Shown: positions 25,628 through 33,828 of the stretch, piece after piece
Layout of the letters: each line of letters begins with the position of its first letter
Numbering within the stretch: position 1 is the stretch's first letter
Origin: an uncultured Hyphomonadaceae bacterium
Lineage (GTDB): Bacteria; Pseudomonadota; Alphaproteobacteria; Caulobacterales; Hyphomonadaceae
Direction of reading: 5' to 3'
Assembly (NCBI GenBank): GCA_938084575.1
Contig: CALKFG010000003.1
Span: 62,001 to 126,000 of the forward strand
DNA: 64,000 nt
Program-made: the position numbers and the translations under genes
Notes under the pieces: generated by a model
Databases searched by the model: none
What the model saw: only the letters and a program-made list of their open reading frames with translations
Told to the model about the DNA's origin: nothing

Positions 25628-26476
25628 ATGGCAGATTTGACGGATCCTCTTTTCCTGTTTGGCCCCGGATACAGCGCGCGTGCACTGGCCCGCCTGTGGC
25701 CGGGTCAGGCCTATGCCTCGGTGCGGACCCCTGAGAAGCGGGCGAGGGTTGAAGCAGATGGCTTGCTTCCCATTGGGCTCGATGATGAACCGGCCCTCAT
25801 GGCGGCCCTGACGGGGGCGCATTTGATCGTCTCCGCGCCGCCCGGCGTGGAGGGCTGCCCAGCTCTGTCCCGGCTCGGCCATCTGGCAGACCTGGCGGAA
25901 AGCGTCACCTATCTTTCAACAACGGGCGTTTATGGCGACCGCCAGGGGGGCTGGGTTTTTGAATGGAGCGGTGTGTCTCCGCAGAGTGAACGTGCCCGCC
26001 AGCGCGTCGTCGCAGAGCAGGGCTGGTCCGGCGTCCGGGCAGATGCCCGGCTTGTCCGGCTGCCGGGCATTTACGGACCTGGCCGGTCTCCGTTTGAGCG
26101 GCTCAGGCAAGGTACAGCGCGTCGGATTGTGAAGCCCGGGCAGGTGTTTTCGCGCATACATGTCGAGGATCTCGCGGCGGGCCTGGCTGCACTGATCGGC
26201 AGCCGCGCCGGGGGGGTCTTCCATCTTTGCGATGACATGGCCGCTCCGCCCCAGGATGTGACCGCCTTTGCGGCCCGGCTTCTGGGCATCGACCCCGGGC
26301 CTGAAACTGAGTTTGATACGGCACCCTTATCGGCCATGGCGCGGAGCTTTTACAGTGAGTGCAAGCGGGTGAGCAATGCCCGGCTGAAAGCCGTGACGGG
26401 CTGGCGACCTGCCTATCCGACCTATTTCGATGGGTTAAGTGCAATCCTGGCTGAGGAAGCACGCTTTAAGGGGTGA
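25628..26476 (+). CDS. NAD(P)-dependent epimerase/dehydratase-like protein (YeeZ type)
   Basis: Atypical short-chain dehydrogenase of 282 residues. The nucleotide-binding loop is FLFGPGYSARALA, followed by VSAPPG and the serine/tyrosine region VTYLSTTGVYGDRQG; Tyr with a downstream Arg replaces the canonical YxxxK spacing, as in YeeZ-like proteins. The C-terminal HVEDLAAGLAALIG helix is common in this group. Function unknown; it is convergent with and overlaps by 11 bases the quinone oxidoreductase gene. Confidence 0.85.
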   Translation: MADLTDPLFLFGPGYSARALARLWPGQAYASVRTPEKRARVEADGLLPIGLDDEPALMAALTGAHLIVSAPPGVEGCPALSRLGHLADLAESVTYLSTTGVYGDRQGGWVFEWSGVSPQSERARQRVVAEQGWSGVRADARLVRLPGIYGPGRSPFERLRQGTARRIVKPGQVFSRIHVEDLAAGLAALIGSRAGGVFHLCDDMAAPPQDVTAFAARLLGIDPGPETEFDTAPLSAMARSFYSECKRVSNARLKAVTGWRPAYPTYFDGLSAILAEEARFKG

Positions 26477-27440
26477 TGACCACCTTGCCCACGACCTCTC
26501 GATTCTGAAGCATGCGAAAGCCCTCAAGGGTCTGCTCCAGGGGCAATTGAGCATGAATGTGAGGCCGGGTCTTGCCCTGTCGCGCCCAGTCCCAAATCTG
26601 CTTTACATTTTCGGCACCGCGGTCAGGAAACTGCCGCCCGTATTCACCCGCCCGAACACCGACGACTGAAAACCCCTTAATCAGGGGCATATTGGTCGGC
26701 ACCGTCGCGATCCGGCCTGATGTAAATCCAATCACCAGCAAGCGCCCCTCAAACGCGATGCAGCGCACGGATTCATCGAAGACATCGCCACCGACCGGGT
26801 CAAAAACAACGTCGGCGCCGCGGCCGCCTGTAAGCGCTTTGACCGGCTCCCTGAACCCGTCGCGAGTGTTGATGACATGGTCCGCGCCATAGGCCCGGAC
26901 CTGCTCTAATTTTGCATCGTTGCCGCCAGTGGCAATCACTCTGGCCCCAAGCAATTTGCCGACATCAACTGCGGCGAGCCCGACCCCGCCGCTGGCGCCA
27001 TGAACCAGCAGCGTGTCTCCCGACTGCAACCGGCCGCGCCGGACAAGAGCGACATAGGCGGTCAGATAGGCTGCGGAATAGGAGGCCGCGGCTTCGAAGC
27101 TCAGATTTGCGGGTTTGGGCTGAAGGCCGCGCGCGGACACAAGGGCATATTCGGCAAATCCACCGAACCGGGCCCCGCCGCAGACGGCCTCCCCGACAGT
27201 GAAGCCGGTGACCCCTTCGCCCAGGGCGGCGATTTCTCCGGCCATGTCCATGCCGGGTGTAAAAGGCGGCTCCAGTTTCAGCTGGTATTTTCCCTGGCAG
27301 AGCAGGATGTCCGGAAAATTGACGCTGGCAGCCCGGACCCGGATAAGGACCTCACCAGGGCCGGGGGCCGGCACGTCGATATCCGCCAGTCCTGTGCCGG
27401 ACAGGTCATCGGTGATGGTGTGGCATAAGAGAGCCTTCAT
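26466..27440 (-). CDS. NADPH:quinone oxidoreductase family protein (zinc-free MDR)
   Basis: Medium-chain dehydrogenase/reductase of 324 residues without catalytic zinc ligands. The GroES-like N-terminal domain contains PGPGEVLIRVRAASVNFPD and the Rossmann domain has HGASGGVGLAAVDVGK. The start codon overlaps the upstream hydrolase stop (ATGA), so it is the third gene of a TetR-hydrolase-oxidoreductase operon. This setting suggests induction by, and reduction of, an electrophilic or ester-derived small molecule; this is inference. Confidence 0.9.
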   Translation of the reverse strand: MKALLCHTITDDLSGTGLADIDVPAPGPGEVLIRVRAASVNFPDILLCQGKYQLKLEPPFTPGMDMAGEIAALGEGVTGFTVGEAVCGGARFGGFAEYALVSARGLQPKPANLSFEAAASYSAAYLTAYVALVRRGRLQSGDTLLVHGASGGVGLAAVDVGKLLGARVIATGGNDAKLEQVRAYGADHVINTRDGFREPVKALTGGRGADVVFDPVGGDVFDESVRCIAFEGRLLVIGFTSGRIATVPTNMPLIKGFSVVGVRAGEYGRQFPDRGAENVKQIWDWARQGKTRPHIHAQLPLEQTLEGFRMLQNREVVGKVVITP

Positions 27441-28477
27441 GCGTGTTGCTCCAATTCTGCCAGCACCATGTCCGCAATGGTTTCGCAGGCCTCGCGGGCG
27501 GCTGGGGTGACTGCCATAAATCCGGTAAAGCCATGCACCAGGCTATCAAAACAGGTGGCGTGCACCACGTTCCCTGCGGCATCCAGCTTTCGGGCATAGG
27601 CCAGGCCATCATCAACCAGAGGATCGAAGCCCGCAGTCGCAATGATCGCCGGCGCCAGCCCCTCGAGCCGGGGTGTCTGAGCCGGAGACAGGCGAGGGTC
27701 AGCCTGATCCATATCCGGGTCCGGCAGGTAAAGGTCTTTGAACCAGCTCATCGTGTCTGAAGACAGGGGGAAGGTCTCCCCGTAAACGGCGCGTGAGGGG
27801 AAGACGGTGACGAAGTCCGTGGCGGGGTAAATCAGCAGCTGAAGGTCGGGCTGCGGCTTGCCGAGCCGGACCATTTCCTGCGCAATGACCGCGCTGAAAT
27901 TGCCCCCCATACTGTCGCCACCGACCATGGCCCGGCCGGCAGGTGCGCCCAGCGCCGCGGCATTTTCAAGAGTCCAGTCATAGGCATCAAGACTGTCTTC
28001 CAGACCGGCTGGAAATTTATGCTCCGGCGCCAGCCTGTAATCGACCGACACGATGGGGCATCCGATCCGGCGGGCCAGCAGCTGGCAAAAATCATGACAG
28101 GTGTCCACTCCGCCAATGACACCACCTCCCATGTGCAAATAGGTCAGTGCGGGACGGGTCGGATCCTGCGTTTCCGCCTGATAGATTCGTACCGGGATGG
28201 TGTGCCGGCCTCGTGACGGAATCTGCACATCGCGCCAGCTGACGCCGGCCATAGGGGACCCGGAGAACATACCGAGCCCGTGTTTTTCAGCCTGCCGGGC
28301 CTGATCGACCGTCATCGAGGACAGGGCTGAGCGTTTTGATGCACCATGGCTGAGCAATTGCAGGGCAGGGTCCAGCGTTCGGCCGCCCAGACTAAAGGGA
28401 CGGCCGCCGGACAAGGCAAGCTTGACCGGGACGGGTAACTTTAGAAGCAGTTTTAGGATCAGGGTCTGCAGGGTCAT
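27437..28477 (-). CDS. Alpha/beta hydrolase, hormone-sensitive lipase family
   Basis: Esterase/lipase-type enzyme of about 346 residues. The oxyanion-hole motif appears as HMGGGVIGG in place of the usual HGGG, the nucleophile elbow is GGDSMGGNFSA, and the catalytic Asp and His are likely in DPLVDDG and LVHGFTGF. The ATG at 28477 begins a hydrophobic N-terminal helix; a longer frame from 28522 would overlap the TetR gene. Located 13 bases after tetR in the same operon. Confidence 0.9.
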   Translation of the reverse strand: MTLQTLILKLLLKLPVPVKLALSGGRPFSLGGRTLDPALQLLSHGASKRSALSSMTVDQARQAEKHGLGMFSGSPMAGVSWRDVQIPSRGRHTIPVRIYQAETQDPTRPALTYLHMGGGVIGGVDTCHDFCQLLARRIGCPIVSVDYRLAPEHKFPAGLEDSLDAYDWTLENAAALGAPAGRAMVGGDSMGGNFSAVIAQEMVRLGKPQPDLQLLIYPATDFVTVFPSRAVYGETFPLSSDTMSWFKDLYLPDPDMDQADPRLSPAQTPRLEGLAPAIIATAGFDPLVDDGLAYARKLDAAGNVVHATCFDSLVHGFTGFMAVTPAAREACETIADMVLAELEQHA

Positions 28478-28490
28478 TGGCGCGCTCCGG

Positions 28491-29135
28491 TCAGTCCGAC
28501 CCTGTCTCCTCAGGCGAAGCATTCATCGCATCTAGCCCTTTGAGAAGAAGCTCGGCTGCGAACCGGGCGGCGAAGTCGGGATCAACGGGACGGCGTATCA
28601 GCATCTGGTCTCCCATTTCCCGTGCGATTCCGATCGCGGCCGCAGCGATATAATCCAGGTCGACGCGGTCCTGGCCGGAGCGCTCGAGGATCTCTTCCAT
28701 ATCCTGCCGGATTTCGTCTGAAATGGCCTTCATCTCTGGGGTGTCGACCCGAACGCCCACCAGGGCGATCGGCAGGGCGCTGGCCCGAATGGCGTCTTCA
28801 TTCTCTTCTGACAGAAAGTTGAAATACGCCTGATAGGCGGCGTGAATATAGCTTGCGAGATCGTCGGCCGTGTTTCGGACATTGCGCAGGCGGGGTCGAA
28901 ACCGTTTGACGCCATCGCTGGCCAGGGTTTCGAACACTTCTTCCTTGGATTTGAAATAATTATAGAAGGTTCCGGCGGCCAGATCGGTTTCCCGGATGAT
29001 GTCCCGTATGCTGCAGGCATCATAGCCCAGACGTGCAAAAACCAGCCTCGCGGCATCAAGGATGGCGCGTCGATTGGCCTGCTTCGTAATGGCCCGCTTG
29101 CCGGGACTGGGGGTATCCTGAACCGTGGCGGACAT
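28491..29135 (-). CDS. TetR/AcrR family transcriptional regulator
   Basis: 214-residue repressor with an N-terminal helix-turn-helix: the stretch LGYDACSIRDIIRETDLAAGT followed by FYNYFKSKEEVFETL is a textbook TetR DNA-binding domain. The ligand-binding domain (from about residue 70) has no close signature that I recognise. It probably controls its own operon, because a perfect inverted repeat lies over the -10 region of its promoter. Confidence 0.93.
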   Translation of the reverse strand: MSATVQDTPSPGKRAITKQANRRAILDAARLVFARLGYDACSIRDIIRETDLAAGTFYNYFKSKEEVFETLASDGVKRFRPRLRNVRNTADDLASYIHAAYQAYFNFLSEENEDAIRASALPIALVGVRVDTPEMKAISDEIRQDMEEILERSGQDRVDLDYIAAAAIGIAREMGDQMLIRRPVDPDFAARFAAELLLKGLDAMNASPEETGSD

Positions 29136-29156
29136 CAGCGCATTCCTTCAACTCGC

Positions 29157-29188
29157 CGTCAGTGTGACGATGGATGAAAGAGCGTCAA
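29157..29188 (-). promoter_or_regulatory. Promoter and candidate operator of the TetR operon
   Basis: On the minus strand TTGACG (29188-29183) and ACACTG (29165-29160) are 17 bases apart. The perfect inverted repeat CGTCA-GTG-TGACG (29157-29169) covers the -10 element, and another CGTCA copy lies within the -35 box, which is the expected position for an autorepressing TetR protein. The start codon is 22 bases downstream of the repeat. Confidence 0.45.
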
Positions 29189-29209
29189 CTTTTTTTGCAG
29201 CGGTGCAGA

Positions 29210-29917
29210 TCAGCTTGCGGCCGCCAGTCCCGGCAGGCGTGGAAAGGTCAGTGGGTTGTGCGCGTTGAGACCAAACGAGCCCCGGGGGGGGGCATAGGTT
29301 CCGGTGAGGACTTCATAATGCAGGTGTGCCCCGGTGGCATTGCCTGACCGTCCGACCAGACCGATTTCAACGCCAAATCCAACCTTCTGTCCCGGGCGAA
29401 GGTCCGGGGTGAAGGCCGACAGGTGGGCGTAGCGGGTAAAAACGCCCCGGCCATGATCAATCACGATCTGATTGCCATAGCCGCGGGCAAGCGACACCTC
29501 CCGAATTGTTCCCGGGGCTGCGGAAAATACCGGTGTGCCCTCGGGGGCCGCAAGGTCTATGCCTTTATGGATGCGTCCAAACCGGGGGCCGAAACCAGAC
29601 GACAGGCAGACATCATTGGTCGGTGCGCTGGCCAGGGCGACCCCGTTCACGACAATGATCGCAGCGAAGTCAAGGATTTGGCGGTCCGCGGTTTTGCTCG
29701 GCGCATTAGACAGTTCATCATAGCAGGTAAACAGGTTCATATTCGGCTGGAAGGGCCCCTGCGCGGGGGCGGCGTCGGCGAGGGGTGGAGATAATAACGG
29801 GGCCGTGCGCGGCGGCTCAGCCTGTCCAGGCTCCGTCGGGGCGGGCCGTGTCTGTGGGACTGAAGCACACCCGGTCAGGACAAGGGCAAACAGAAGAGAT
29901 CTGACCAAAGGGGACAT
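29210..29917 (-). CDS. M23 family metallopeptidase, lipoprotein
   Basis: Cell-wall-type peptidase or divisome/envelope factor with a LytM/M23 domain. The ATG at 29917 gives about 235 residues with a signal peptide and lipobox LTGC (Cys17). Zinc-ligand motifs are present: HKGIDLAAPEG (HxxxD) and HLHYEVL (HxH), with GYGNQIVIDHG between them. The catalytic site therefore looks intact. The in-frame start at 29965 would place extra residues before the signal peptide and is unlikely. Confidence 0.9.
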   Translation of the reverse strand: MSPLVRSLLFALVLTGCASVPQTRPAPTEPGQAEPPRTAPLLSPPLADAAPAQGPFQPNMNLFTCYDELSNAPSKTADRQILDFAAIIVVNGVALASAPTNDVCLSSGFGPRFGRIHKGIDLAAPEGTPVFSAAPGTIREVSLARGYGNQIVIDHGRGVFTRYAHLSAFTPDLRPGQKVGFGVEIGLVGRSGNATGAHLHYEVLTGTYAPPRGSFGLNAHNPLTFPRLPGLAAAS

Positions 29918-30001
29918 GCGGCGGCCTGTTTCACGATATTCAACTATGACCATCCTATAACACAATTCTGAAACAGACTTGAATCAGACCGGGTCAATCG
30001 C

Positions 30002-31339
30002 TCAGGCCGGCATCTTTGTGCGGCGCCGCCCCCGGGCGATCTCTTTCATCAGGTCCCGGACATAGACGTTGAAATCGAGTTGCATCGTGTGGCGGGGCGT
30101 GGGGTAAAAATGCCCCATATGAATGGCTTCATCCGCCTTGATGACCGCGTCCATGTCAGCGGCAGAGGGAAAGGCATACGTCCCGGCCAGGGCTGCGGCC
30201 GCCAGTTTCGACTGCTGTTCCGCGAAATTGACCAGAGTCGGCAAGGGCTGGGCCAGGGCGAGGAAGAACAGATTCTCATATCCCGGCTTCACCATGCGCT
30301 TGAACAGAGGGAACTGATTGTCCTCCGGCGTGAGCTGGGGATCGTCGAAGAAGGGGAAGCTGACATGATACCCGGTTGCCCAGATGATCGCATCGATCTC
30401 CTCGCGTGATCCGTCTGTGAACAGGACGGTGTTGGCGTCGAACCGGTCCAGGGCGCCCTTGGCCAGAATATCCCCGCAGCCGACGCGGGTCAGAAACTCG
30501 CCCGACACGGAGGGATGGGCATCGAGCGGCTCATGATCGGGCCGGGGCAGGCCGTAATTTTCCGGATTACCAAGCTGTTTCTTGATCATCTTGCGGGCCA
30601 TGGCCCGCCCGATCTTGCTCGGCAGCCAGCCCGGCAGAACGGCTTTGTCGGCCGGCTGGCCATTCATGTATTTGGGCAGGACCCAGACGCCGCGGCGCAT
30701 GGAAATGAACAGGCGCTCAGCGATCGGGCGCTGGGACAGCTCCGACGAAATGTCCATGGCGGAGTTGCCCGCCCCGACCACCAGAACGCGTTTGCCGCGA
30801 AAGTCATACGGGCTGAACGGATCGCGATAATGATGAGAGTGGACCTGATGCCCGGTAAAGGTCTCGAGGCCGGGATAGCTGGGCAGGCGCGGGTCCCAAT
30901 GATGGCCATTGGCAACCAACAGCCATTGATAGGTGCGGGTCTCCCCGGAGGACAGGGTGATATCCCAGTCGCCATCGGACCGCCGGCTGGCCCGCTCGAC
31001 CGACGTGTTGAAACTTATTGTCTCACGCAGGCCAAAATGGTCGACATAGTCATTGAAGTACTGAAACAGCTGGCTGTGGTGCGGGAAATCCGGCCAGTCT
31101 TCGGGGACGGGGAAATCCTCAAATGCGAGCCGCCATTTGGACGTGTCGATGTGCAGGCTCTCATAGCAGGACGACAGGCCATTGGGGTTCTGATAATACC
31201 AGTTGCCGCCGATATTGTCGGAGGCTTCGAAGCAATCATAGGCGATCCCATACTCCTTCAGCCGCTTGGCCATTGTGAACCCCGAACAGCCGGCACCGAT
31301 GATGCACGCCTTGCCTGATACGTTTGTGCTAATAGCCAT
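30002..31339 (-). CDS. Flavin-containing monooxygenase family protein
   Basis: FAD- and NADPH-dependent monooxygenase, 445 residues. The FAD loop is IIGAGCSGFTMAKRL near the N-terminus; the FMO fingerprint appears as FTGHQVHSHHY (FxGxxxHxxxY); the NADPH loop is VVGAGNSAMDIS; and ATGYHVSFPF is the later conserved ATGY motif. Such enzymes oxygenate heteroatoms or carry out Baeyer-Villiger reactions; the substrate is unknown. It is divergent from two thioesterase genes, with 79 bases between starts. Confidence 0.92.
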   Translation of the reverse strand: MAISTNVSGKACIIGAGCSGFTMAKRLKEYGIAYDCFEASDNIGGNWYYQNPNGLSSCYESLHIDTSKWRLAFEDFPVPEDWPDFPHHSQLFQYFNDYVDHFGLRETISFNTSVERASRRSDGDWDITLSSGETRTYQWLLVANGHHWDPRLPSYPGLETFTGHQVHSHHYRDPFSPYDFRGKRVLVVGAGNSAMDISSELSQRPIAERLFISMRRGVWVLPKYMNGQPADKAVLPGWLPSKIGRAMARKMIKKQLGNPENYGLPRPDHEPLDAHPSVSGEFLTRVGCGDILAKGALDRFDANTVLFTDGSREEIDAIIWATGYHVSFPFFDDPQLTPEDNQFPLFKRMVKPGYENLFFLALAQPLPTLVNFAEQQSKLAAAALAGTYAFPSAADMDAVIKADEAIHMGHFYPTPRHTMQLDFNVYVRDLMKEIARGRRRTKMPA

Positions 31340-31418
31340 TTTCCACCCAAAGAATCTGATGCAGTGTCGGACAGAGTGTTATAGCTGCCCGGATTAACGT
31401 CAATTGAGGAGCACGCGC

Positions 31419-31904
31419 ATGGATCCGTCGGATCTGGCAGATCGGGAAGCCCGGATCAGAATGATGCAGGCCCATAAAGCCCATATGACCCAGTTCGTAC
31501 CGTGGGCCAGTGAAACGGGATTCACCGTTACCCAGGTCGAGCGCGGTCATGTTTGGGGGGTGCAGCCCTTCCTCGAGAAGCTGATCGGCGACCCGGATGA
31601 GCGGGTGATCCATGGGGGTGTGATCACGACCATGCTTGATAATTTGTGTGGCATGGCGTGCGCGGCCCAGCTCGAGGAGCTCCGTTTCGTCGCCACGCTC
31701 GACATGCGGATTGACTATATGCGCCCGGCCGAGAGCGAGCGTCCGGTGATTGGCGAGGCGGAATGTTATCATCTGACCCGCTCGGTCGCCTTCTGCCGGG
31801 CCTGGGCCTATCACGAAAGTCAGGACAAGGTGATTGCCACCGCTCAGGGCGCTTTCGCCATCAATATGCCGCGGCCGTTGATCCGGCCGGGGGAGGCGAT
31901 ATGA
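31419..31904 (+). CDS. PaaI family thioesterase (hotdog fold), first of a pair
   Basis: Hotdog-fold acyl-CoA thioesterase-like protein of about 161 residues. The PaaI pattern is seen in VIHGGVITTMLDNLCGMACA (HGG followed by a helix with Asp) and the central strand DMRIDYMRPAE. The start at 31419 is preceded by GAGGAG eight bases upstream. The stop overlaps the start of the second thioesterase (ATGA). Divergent from the FMO gene. Confidence 0.88.
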   Translation: MDPSDLADREARIRMMQAHKAHMTQFVPWASETGFTVTQVERGHVWGVQPFLEKLIGDPDERVIHGGVITTMLDNLCGMACAAQLEELRFVATLDMRIDYMRPAESERPVIGEAECYHLTRSVAFCRAWAYHESQDKVIATAQGAFAINMPRPLIRPGEAI

Positions 31905-32308
31905 GCCGCCGGAGCGAGGACTTGCAGGCCTTTCTGCAAAGGGTGCCGATCGTTGCCACGCTGGGCATGCGCTGCGACGTCAAAGGGGATGATATGACGG
32001 CCGTCCTGCCTTTTGAAAAAAAACTGATCGGCAATGTCGCCATCCAGGCCCTGCATGGCGGGGCGATGGGAACTTTTCTCGAGCTCACCGCGATGGCCCA
32101 GCTTTTTCTCCAGGCGGACGTGGCCCGGCCGCCGCGGACCATCAACATTACCGTGGATTTCCTGCGTCAGGGAAAGGCCGAGGACCTCTATGCCCGCGCC
32201 GAGGTGGTCAAGATGGGCAGACGCATGGCGAGTGTCCGGGCAGAGGCCTGGCAGGCCGAGAGAGACCGTCCGGTCGCCGCCCTTCTGGGCCATTTCCTGC
32301 TGCGCTGA
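31901..32308 (+). CDS. PaaI family thioesterase (hotdog fold), second of a pair
   Basis: Second hotdog protein, about 135 residues, translationally coupled to the first by an ATGA overlap. Visible motifs are ALHGGAMGTFLELTAMAQL and the strand INITVDFLRQGKAEDLYARA. The helix carries Glu where many members have Asp. Tandem hotdog proteins may form a heteromeric enzyme. Substrate unknown; the frame extending upstream from 31763 lies inside the first gene and is a shadow. Confidence 0.87.
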   Translation: MSRRSEDLQAFLQRVPIVATLGMRCDVKGDDMTAVLPFEKKLIGNVAIQALHGGAMGTFLELTAMAQLFLQADVARPPRTINITVDFLRQGKAEDLYARAEVVKMGRRMASVRAEAWQAERDRPVAALLGHFLLR

Positions 32309-32356
32309 AGCGTGTAGAGGCGGCCGGTGCCGACCGCCCCGGAGACGCAGCTATGT

Positions 32357-33673
32357 TTACGAGTTGTAGGCTGACTCCCCATGCGTCGACGTGTCGAGCC
32401 CGGCCTCTTCATCATCCGGGGAGACGCGCAGGGGAATGACCAGCCGGATCGCGAGCAGGATTGCAGTTGAGGCGATGGCCGACCAGGCACAGACGGCGAT
32501 CACGCCGGTGAGCTGAACCTGGAACTGGGCCGCCACCGTGGTCTCGCCAAGGCCTGGGGCCATGGCCCCGAAGCCGGCCAGAAAGGGAATGAGCAGCGTG
32601 CCAAGGATGCCGCCAACACCATGCACCGCAAACACGTCGAGACTGTCGTCAATCTTGAGTTTGGACCGGATCAGAACCACAGCGCCATAGCACAGCAGGG
32701 CGGCCAGCGCACCGATGATGATTGCCGCCGCCGGACCGACAGAGCCCGCGGCGGGCGTGATCGTGGCGAGACCGGCAATGGTCCCGGTCGCGGTTCCGAC
32801 CAGGGTCGGCCTTTTATACTTGATCCACTCAATCGCCATCCAGACCAGCGATGCGGTCGCGGCTGAAAGGTGGGTGACGAGCATGGCCTGGCCGGCCCCG
32901 GATCCCGCCTCAAGGGCTGAACCGGCATTGAACCCGAACCAGCCGACCCAAAGCATACAGGCCCCCAGCATGACGAAGGCCGGATTGTGGGGTGGCCGGA
33001 TGTCTGCCGGAAACCCCTGGCGACGCCCGAGCAGCAAAACAAAGACCAGCGAGCTGATCCCCGCCGTGGCGTGAACAACCAGGCCGCCGGCAAAATCCAA
33101 GACGCCCATGTCGGCAAGCCAGCCGCCGCCCCAGACCCAATGGGTGACAGGGGCATAAACCAGAACCAACCAGAAAACGCTGAACAGCAGCATGGCGGCA
33201 AAGTTGACCCGTTCGACATAGGCCCCGACAATCAGCGCCGGCGTAATGATCGCAAACGTCATCTGGAACATAATGAAGACGCTTTCAGGGATCGTTCCGG
33301 ACATGCTGCCCGTGGTGACATTGCCGAGGAATGCATTCGACAACCCGCCCCAATAGGCCCCGCTGCCATCTGCGGCCCCGTTGCCATCTCCGAAGGCGAT
33401 CGAATAGCCGACCACAATCCAGACCAGGGACATCAGGCAGGCCAGGGTGAGGCAGTGCATCAGTACCGAAAGCAGGTTCTTCGAATTGACCAGACCGCCA
33501 TAGAACAGGGCCAGACCCGGCAGGGTCATGAATAAGACCAGTGCCGTCGCCGTCAGGATCCAGGCTGTATCACCGCTATCGGCATGGGCTGTGCCCGATG
33601 TGACCAGCAGAGCCAGGCTGGCCAGGATGCCCGCCTGCAGGCCGTGTCGCCAGTTCTTATCGATCAATGTCAT
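32357..33673 (-). CDS. amt: Ammonium transporter (Amt)
   Basis: Trimeric ammonium channel of the inner membrane. About 438 residues with a cleavable signal peptide (LASLALLVTSGTAHA) and eleven membrane segments. The start of the mature protein has SGDTAWILTATALVLFM; the twin pore histidines are in VVHATAGISSLV and VHGVGGILGT, and the phenylalanine gate region lies in VFIMFQMTFAIITPALI. The ATG at 33673 with GGGAGG upstream is the start. A glnK gene normally accompanies amtB, but none is adjacent here. A sigma-54-like promoter lies upstream. Confidence 0.95.
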   Translation of the reverse strand: MTLIDKNWRHGLQAGILASLALLVTSGTAHADSGDTAWILTATALVLFMTLPGLALFYGGLVNSKNLLSVLMHCLTLACLMSLVWIVVGYSIAFGDGNGAADGSGAYWGGLSNAFLGNVTTGSMSGTIPESVFIMFQMTFAIITPALIVGAYVERVNFAAMLLFSVFWLVLVYAPVTHWVWGGGWLADMGVLDFAGGLVVHATAGISSLVFVLLLGRRQGFPADIRPPHNPAFVMLGACMLWVGWFGFNAGSALEAGSGAGQAMLVTHLSAATASLVWMAIEWIKYKRPTLVGTATGTIAGLATITPAAGSVGPAAAIIIGALAALLCYGAVVLIRSKLKIDDSLDVFAVHGVGGILGTLLIPFLAGFGAMAPGLGETTVAAQFQVQLTGVIAVCAWSAIASTAILLAIRLVIPLRVSPDDEEAGLDTSTHGESAYNS

Positions 33674-33703
33674 GTCCCTGCGCCCTCCCAAGCGACGTTA
33701 CCT

Positions 33704-33725
33704 GCGAGGTTATCCAAAACCTCGC
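33704..33725 (-). promoter_or_regulatory. Inverted repeat in the amt leader
   Basis: GCGAGGTT-ATCCAA-AACCTCGC is a perfect 8-base inverted repeat with a 6-base loop, located 30 bases upstream of the amt start codon and within the predicted mRNA leader. It could be a hairpin affecting translation or an operator. There is no T-run, so it is not a terminator. Confidence 0.35.
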
Positions 33726-33749
33726 GGAGCAAATCTTGTCCGCAGTTCC

Positions 33750-33766
33750 TGCAAAGTCAGTGCCTG
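33750..33766 (-). promoter_or_regulatory. Candidate sigma-54 (RpoN) promoter for amt
   Basis: Reading the minus strand gives AGGCAC-TGACT-TTGCA. The invariant GG and GC are separated by exactly ten bases, as in the consensus TGGCAC-N5-TTGCW, with one mismatch in the -24 element. The start of transcription would be near 33739, 66 bases before the amt ATG. RpoN/NtrC control of ammonium transporters is established in many proteobacteria. An inverted repeat GACAGG-N7-CCTGTC at 33854-33872, about 120 bases upstream, is a possible activator site but does not match the NtrC consensus well. Confidence 0.55.
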
Positions 33767-33828
33767 AACGTCAAGTGATCTCTCCAGTTGAACTTGCCTT
33801 GGCTCAGGTTTGGCGTCAGGGGACAGTC

